A DNA stretch of 64,000 nucleotides. Source: Dipteronia dyeriana (Eukaryota > Streptophyta > Magnoliopsida > Sapindales > Sapindaceae). The notes beneath the pieces are model-generated. The model was not told the origin of the DNA. It saw nothing but the letters and a program-made list of their open reading frames with translations, and did no database searches. The stretch covers positions 10,488,001-10,552,000 of the forward strand of contig CM065296.1 in the NCBI GenBank assembly GCA_032871835.1, in the 5' to 3' direction. This document shows, in pieces, positions 58,998 through 64,000 of this stretch (position 1 is the first letter of the stretch; the number at the start of each line of letters is the position of its first letter). A program made the translations under genes and the position numbers.

Positions 58998-59034
58998 GTC
59001 ATGGTCTCCCATGACGACGCACCATGTCCGTGAC
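58998..59034. repeat. Inverted module 5 (GTCATGG...CCGTGAC) in LTR
   Basis: 37 bp, ends inverted with one mismatch; the centre 'tctcccatgacgacgcacc' is related to modules 3 and 4. Confidence 0.72.
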
Positions 59035-59232
59035 ATCTCTTCTCTTTTTGTCCAAGTTTCCAATTCCCAGCTCTTTTAGGTTCCAACTTCACTCATTTCA
59101 CCCATATGATGCCCCTAATACAAAATCCTGCAAAAACACTTAATCGAGCCATTAAACACTTGATTTTACCCGAGAATGGGTAATAAGCATTGGAAGAAGG
59201 ACTCGAAATCTAGTGTTATCATGGCTCAATCA

Positions 59233-60900
59233 CTTTCTACAGATGAACATTTTTGGGATTTGTTCCATGCACGTCTGGCTTTTTTTCGGTAATATTTGAA
59301 CTTTTTGTTCTTTCTGTTAGATAGGAAGCTAGAAGTGCTTTCTCTTCTTTGGCTTGCAGGTGCACATCTCTGAGGATTTGCATTCGATTTGGTGCGTAAG
59401 TTGTCTGCACTGCTTATTGTGTTTCTTCCCTTTTTTTAATATTTTAGAGAAGACTTTTTACGTTGCACAGAGCATGTCCAAGGCACTTAATGAGAACATG
59501 TGAATTTCTCCCAAAGTGATATTTTTTAGGGTTCTACCTGAGGTATCGATCTTCCTTTGTAATTCATCCTGAAATTGAACAAGAAGTGAATTCATATAAA
59601 CTTGCTGAGACTTTCATCAATAATACCACTAAGAGCAAAGTATATTAAGGACATATGTCTATAATGGAACTCTAGATCTCTTTTGTTGAGAGACCAACAA
59701 CACATTTCAAAATATTATTGTCTAGATTGCTTGTAAAACTGATTAACGTCTCTGAGGAATTCTTTAAAGATGATTCCCATGGCTAATCAAACAGAGGTAG
59801 ATCTGACAAATTGCAATTGGCGATATTATCCAAGGGTCTGATTTCAATCTCGGAGAGATCCCGTGAACCTGGAAATTAACTCTCTCAGAATAGTTTCTAG
59901 GTTCTGTTCAGATTTGACAATTTGTAAATCAAGCCATGCACTCATTTTAGAGATCTTTTTTCTCTATTGGTTCAAAGAAGAATCTTTTAGGTTGAACCAG
60001 TATCCATTGGTCGGTTTAGAAACGTGAGGTTGTTCAGGATTGTAATTTTCCTGTAGTTCCTCAACAATAAGTGTGGGTCCAATGGATGCCTCATTAGGAA
60101 AAACAAAAGTCTGAGTAGAAAGTTGGGGATATGTTCATGACACCATAAAGACTAGGGTTAGGTTTGCGACATCATTCGAGTTAGATTGATGAGAGGAAGT
60201 GGCAGTATCAGTTTACCAAGAGGATTGGGTAGACTCGCTAGAAATAGATTCAGTCTTAGTTGACAGAGAAGTCTATAGTGATGTATAAATAACTGGATTA
60301 TACTTACCGAAGATAGATTGTTTTTTCTTTTGAGATGTTGATGGCTTTTTGACTAGTTTCTTGGGCTGTGAGGATGTAGATGGTTTTGAGGAGGAAGACA
60401 AGTGAGGATACTTTCTGAAAAGTTCTCAAGTAGATTTGAAATATTGGGATGATTCAGGAGGTCTTACTGAAGGTGAATATTGGGGGGATTGAGTAAGAAA
60501 GATCAGGGACTGAGTATAAGGGTATGGTTTTGGTATATATGGTGAAGGGGCAGTATGTAGATGATCCATGTTCATTTGTTCTAGTTGTTCCCTGAGTTGT
60601 TTGATTTCTCTATTCTTTTATGTCAAACTCTGGACCAAAATACCCATGATTGATATAACGGTGAAGATCTGTATCTAGTTTGGTAATTCTAGATTGAAGG
60701 TCAGTAAACATGTCTCTGAGTACTGCATCTAAGCCTTGGAGATGATGGTCATGTTAAGAGACATGTTGGGTGACCCGGTCAATATTCTGATCAATGGAGT
60801 TCAAAAATCTATTTTGTACTCTGGTGTTGTGAGATTGCCAGTTGAGTAACTGTTCAGTTTGTGAGGGCTGTTTCAAAGATCCATCAGGGAGAACTTTAAT
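59233..60900 (-). pseudogene. Coat-protein-like region of pararetrovirus segment
   Basis: The capsid-forming, RNA-binding part of the polyprotein. From N to C on the minus strand: a short coiled coil near 60590-60620, a Ser/Pro/Lys-rich stretch (60150-60560), a largely helical region with aromatic residues (59450-60000), then a Lys/Arg-rich stretch (59270-59330). The last ~20 bases, one frame over, encode a Cys-x2-Cys pair like the start of a CCHC knuckle, and there the sequence stops at the outer LTR. At least ten in-frame stops and several frameshifts are visible. The assignment rests on order and composition. Confidence 0.5.
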
Positions 60901-61079
60901 TGTTTAGATAAAAGGTCAGGAAAACAAGTTTCTTTATGGATTAGAAGTGGGTTCTAAAGGAGGAAAGTCTTGGTCATAGGTGGAGGGAGAGTTGGAGTAA
61001 TCATCTCTGGTTTCATTGGAAAAAGGCCTTCTGCTTGTAGGATTTGCAAAGCTCTGTCATAAATGGGAAGAGGCTTATT

Positions 61080-61330
61080 TTTTATAGGATGTAATCCTAT
61101 CTAAGGGTTGTTTGGATCATTAGGTTTACATGGGGTCTTGTGAACCTTTAAACATGTTCTGCATTTGCATTCAACATCACACATTTTAGGATCAACATCC
61201 CAAATAAAGTGACCATTGACTTTGTCTGTGTAGATTAGAGTTCCATCAACTTGAAATCTATGGATTGGAATGTCATCTTCGGAGGTAACTTGTTGGATCA
61301 TAAGTGCTTAAAACACTTGAGGAGTATTGG
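61080..61330 (-). pseudogene. Cys-bearing spacer region of pararetrovirus polyprotein
   Basis: The open piece 61101-61301 (66 codons) contains a cluster of four Cys within about 20 residues (near 61130-61170) and then Pro/Asn-rich sequence. It lies between the movement- and coat-protein-like parts. I do not recognise the domain; the Cys cluster could bind metal. Confidence 0.4.
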
Positions 61331-61399
61331 AGGAGGCTTCTGATTCTGTGATAGTTTCATAAACTTTTTTTATGGAACCATCTCTCTGATTAATATATT

Positions 61400-62281
61400 T
61401 AGTGTCAAAAGCAATGACTGGAGTAGTGTTCTAGAATGCCTTCTCATAATTGGTTATCCATTCAAGTGGCATAACCTTTTTGAGCTTTTCTCTAGGCAGT
61501 TGTTTGGGAATCTAGATGATGGTACAAATTTCATCTTCTTTTTCTACCGTGATAAAAATCGTATCTCCAGTACTGTCGGGGATGGGTAGATTAAGAGCAT
61601 GATTTTGAAGCCGGTAAGCAATCTGGTGATGAAGAGTAGCCATGTATGAGTTTGGTAGCATGTGTGCCCCTTAAATCTAAAGTTGTGCTTTGAGACAGTT
61701 ATAGAGATTATGATCCCTGAGAGGGATGTTGAAGTTGGGATAGTATGTAAGAGAAATAGTTCCCTCGTGGAGGGTAGACATACATGTACCAATGACTACA
61801 TGCTCGTATTGGTTATAGATGGTGTTGAGTAGAGTGATCCCAGCAGTGACTGATAAACCCTTTCTGCCATGTAGGGTAGGGTGAGGATAATTCGAACTGC
61901 ACCTATGTGCAGATAAAAGTATCCTTCTCTGATCCATGGGTCGATCATTTGTTGATCTATTTGTAGATCAACATACTGCTTAGCAGATATGGCTGGAACT
62001 AGACAGTTGTCTAGTGCCATTGATTGGAGGAGACTTATGTTGGATGAGAAAATTTATTTTCCTGGCAGGGGATTTGTTTCTTTTGAAGATCATGTAAGAA
62101 TTTAGGAGAGGTAAAGAGGTTTCATCAATCTGGACGGACTCTGGGATGTGGGTATATTCAACAAGGTTTTGTATTTTATCAGACTAGGTTCTCCTAACAG
62201 TAGGTGGAAGAGAAACAGAAGACAAAAGTTTACTGGTGCTAAAACTGTAGAAGTAGATGAATTATTATCAGTGTTTGCCAT
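61400..62281 (-). pseudogene. Movement-protein-like region (30K family)
   Basis: Cell-to-cell movement protein of plant viruses, which widens plasmodesmata. The frame starts at ATG 62281. Open pieces are 61796-62020 and 61677-61937 in different frames, so a frameshift lies near 61870, in the middle of the conserved core. The second piece has the family's 'LHGRKGL' segment, the aliphatic core that follows and the 'YPNFN' segment. Further stops lie downstream (~61670). It is non-functional as it stands. The 30K match is from pattern, not a search. Confidence 0.6.
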
Positions 62282-62385
62282 GAGTATTCAATTCCCTTTC
62301 TCCAATAATTCAATTATTTGATTCAAAACAGTTCAACTCTTCTCATGGACTCCAGATCTAGAGATTGCTTTTGCCAACAAAAAAG

Positions 62386-62397
62386 GCTCTGATACCA
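62386..62397 (-). promoter_or_regulatory. Primer-binding site (initiator tRNA-Met) of pararetrovirus segment
   Basis: TGGTATCAGAGC on the minus strand, an exact match to the initiator tRNA-Met complement used by Caulimoviridae and by many LTR elements. It lies about 105 bp upstream of the ATG. Confidence 0.85.
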
Positions 62398-62683
62398 AGG
62401 TGGGGGCATGATGCTCTGAACCGTCTCTAACAATCTTAAGTGTTCCCCACCAATGGCCTCAACTCAACGGCCTAAATAGGGTACTCACATGTCAACAAAC
62501 CAGAGACGGACAGGGACCTTGAGCCAAAGTTTCAGCATCGTTTCTGATGTGTAGGATCCTCAATTAGAGGCAAGCACAGAGCATACTTAGATCATTATGA
62601 GCTGTTTATCGTCGCTTAGACAAATATTGAAGATAAGGAAGAGGGAATTTTAGAAATCCATGAGAGTTAAAACACACTGAGAT

Positions 62684-62740
62684 TTTATTCGATTTTCGAT
62701 TGATTTTATGAAGAAATAACTCCTCTCTATTTATAGAGGG
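62684..62740 (-). promoter_or_regulatory. TATA box and poly(A) signal of pararetrovirus segment
   Basis: CTCTATAAATAGAG (TATA core 62728-62735) and, about 40 bp downstream on the minus strand, AATAAA (62684-62689). This close pairing, by which the signal is passed over once and used at the end of a terminally redundant RNA, is usual for plant pararetroviruses and for LTRs. Confidence 0.7.
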
Positions 62741-63000
62741 GAAGAGGAGAATCTCGCGCAAACCTGTAATATAGGTGACAAAGACAGCTTGTCTTATTGC
62801 TTAACAAGTGGCAGACAAGCATCATCAAAGATGACAATCATACAACTCTGCCGGACAGATGGCAGACAAATCTTTTCAGGAATTATTACAAAGGACAAAC
62901 AGTTCAAACTAATTATTACATTCGTAAATCAAACAAACCGACATCACACAGTATACACCCATGGATAAGATCAGATCAGGATATAATAAATTAAATAAAG
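62740..63000. other. Region upstream of the pararetroviral TATA box
   Basis: Moderately AT-rich, with a repeated 'gacaagc/ggcagacaa' word near 62805-62870. Likely promoter sequence of the segment; no gene. Confidence 0.4.
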
Positions 63001-63470
63001 GACACGTGTCACAACAATATTAAAACTACGATATATGATATATGATTTTATATATATAGATATATAAATTTAATAGCAATTAATATTTATGATTGCCACA
63101 TAAAAGACTATTATTATTATATTATTATATATGATATATAATTATTATTATTATACATTACATTTAAAAAAAAAAGTTGATAACATTTATGATTGTCATG
63201 TATCAAAACCATATCAAAAGTAAAAAAAAGGTATATTATTATATTATTATTTATACTTTATGATTGTCACGTGTCGTAACCATATCAAAAGTAAAAAAAA
63301 AATATTATTATATGATTATATATGATACAAGATATATCATTATCATATTTAATATATTTAAAAATAATAAAAAATTGATAAAATTTATGATTTGCCGTGT
63401 GTCGTAGTCATATTAAAAATAAAAAAAAATTATTATATATATATATATGACATTAAATATGAATTAAACT
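63000..63470. repeat. AT-rich diverged tandem repeats, ~70-130-bp spacing
   Basis: The block 'tttatgattgtcacgtgtcg' plus 'taaccatatcaaaagtaaaaa' recurs, with changes, near 63089, 63188, 63259 and 63387, separated by (TTA)n and (TA)n runs. One copy contains the CACGTG G-box (63268-63273). It lies upstream of the pararetroviral promoter and may be its intergenic region, or unrelated low-complexity DNA. Confidence 0.6.
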
Positions 63471-64000
63471 GCTTATTTTATATGTAGGATATGGCAGTTG
63501 TTTTAGAATGGCTTCGATGCATCTCTTTTTATTATCCTTTATTTTTATATGGTTTTGACATGTACTGTCAATTTATTATTTTTACCAAACATGAGTATTT
63601 TTATTGTTTATACTCAATATTTGGTTGTGAAGACCTAAATGTCCCTCATTAGACCTCTTTACCTCTTCTCTCTCATTTGGTTAAAATCATTTTTCTCTTC
63701 CTTCTTTCTCTCTTCAATCCCTTCTCTCTCTTTCTCTTTCTCTTTCTCTTTCTCTCATGCCTCTCTCCTATCTCCACCACATTTTTTCTTACAACCTAAT
63801 CTCCTCTCTCACGCCTCTCTTCCCTTTAATTCAATTTTTTTTCCTTCTCTTTCATTTGGTTTGTAGATCTGGGTTGTGTTAGGTCGTTGGAACGGTGGTT
63901 TGGATTTGAGTTTTAGTTGTTGATTTTAAGGGTAGTTGTGGTTGTTTTAAGCTTGGGTATTGTTTGTTTAAAAAAAATTCAGACTTCGTTTTTTTAATTT
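63471..64000 (+). other. CT-rich tract, possible promoter/5' leader; no gene seen
   Basis: Pyrimidine-rich DNA with a (TCTTTC)n-type microsatellite at about 63724-63757. Such tracts are common in plant 5' leaders and LTRs. The open frame 63639-63866 is low-complexity Ser/Leu/Phe and is not convincing. Confidence 0.4.

Larger units (their letters stand above)
11501..59232 (-). mobile_element. Outer Athila-like LTR element, left end truncated, split by two insertions
   Basis: Its own sequence is in four pieces: 11501-12253, 19325-23209, 55833-57911 and the right (5') LTR 57912-59232. The gaps are a gag-only element (12254-19324 plus a 5-bp TSD) and the Tat element with all its nested cargo (23210-55832). 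The pieces are collinear with the inner Athila-like copy. Joined, it would read LTR, PBS, long gag, an internal TATA-containing region, ORF2 and a 3' non-coding part; its left LTR and about 260 bp next to it are missing. No pol is present, so it was probably non-autonomous. Confidence 0.8.
57912..59232 (-). repeat. 5' LTR of outer Athila-like element (1321 bp)
   Basis: TGATGCATTATTTTTAATC...GGCTCAATCA, collinear with the inner LTRs except in the U3 part (58850-59060), where GTCRYGG...CCGTGAC modules replace the inner sequence. The flank 'ctttc' at 59233-59237 is the candidate TSD; the other copy was lost with the left LTR. Confidence 0.9.
59233..62800 (-). mobile_element. Endogenous pararetrovirus-like segment (Caulimoviridae), truncated
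   Basis: On the minus strand: TATA box (62728-62735), AATAAA (62684-62689), tRNA-Met PBS (62386-62397), ATG (62281), a movement-protein-like region and a coat-protein-like region ending at 59233, where the outer Athila-like LTR begins. Protease, RT and RNase H, which should follow, are absent from the window. A 30K-type movement protein and a basic, Cys-bearing coat protein region in one long frame fit Caulimoviridae. Frames are broken by stops and frameshifts. An LTR element carrying a movement-protein gene is an alternative; no second copy of the 5' region is in the window to test it. Confidence 0.6.

Noticed and set aside
62797..62994. 65-codon plus-strand ORF
   Set aside because: It lies in the pararetroviral promoter region, opposite to the segment's transcription, with no domain.

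Overview
This is plant nuclear DNA, almost certainly from an angiosperm with a repeat-rich genome. It is AT-rich and I could not find an intact host gene, tRNA or rRNA. Nearly the whole window is decayed transposable elements: Ty3/gypsy elements of the Tat, Athila-like and Tekay/chromovirus lineages, a gag-only LTR element, a solo LTR, a TIR element built on a minisatellite, and a piece of an endogenous pararetrovirus. Nothing here allows a species call.

Layout. (1) 1-6738: part of a minus-strand Tat-type LTR element, with one LTR at 4645-6738 and its primer-binding site at 4621-4639. Instead of gag-pol it carries a ~145-bp satellite with higher-order structure (1755-4100) and a degraded plus-strand ORF (271-1740). 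(2) 6739-11500: AT-rich DNA holding a TIR element (7665-9534) filled with ~20-bp repeats containing GCTCGATC. (3) 11501-59232: a nested retrotransposon stack, read from target-site duplications (TSDs) and element ends. (4) 59233-62800: a minus-strand pararetrovirus-like segment (movement and coat protein remnants, PBS, TATA box). (5) 62800-64000: AT-rich diverged tandem repeats and a CT-rich tract.

The stack, oldest first. An Athila-like element ('outer') inserted into the coat-protein region of the pararetrovirus; its right LTR is 57912-59232 and its left LTR has been lost. A Tat element (23210-55832, TSD TAAGG) inserted into the outer gag next to its zinc knuckle. A second Athila-like element ('inner', 34730-55123) inserted into the right LTR of the Tat element. 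A Tekay chromovirus (38397-46424, TSD CTGGT) inserted into ORF2 of the inner element. A solo LTR (52164-54350, TSD TCCCC) sits in the inner right LTR. A gag-only LTR element (12254-19324, TSD ATGGT) from the same family as the solo LTR sits in the outer element. Because outer and inner belong to one family, each insertion in one copy can be compared with the uninterrupted site in the other copy or in another LTR.

Coding capacity. All reading frames are broken by stops and frameshifts. The Tat element keeps recognisable gag, protease, RT, two RNase H domains, integrase and an antisense ORF. The Tekay element keeps gag, protease, RT, RNase H, integrase and chromodomain. The two Athila-like elements carry a long gag and a second ORF resembling the 'putative plant transposon protein' domain, but no pol, so they look non-autonomous.
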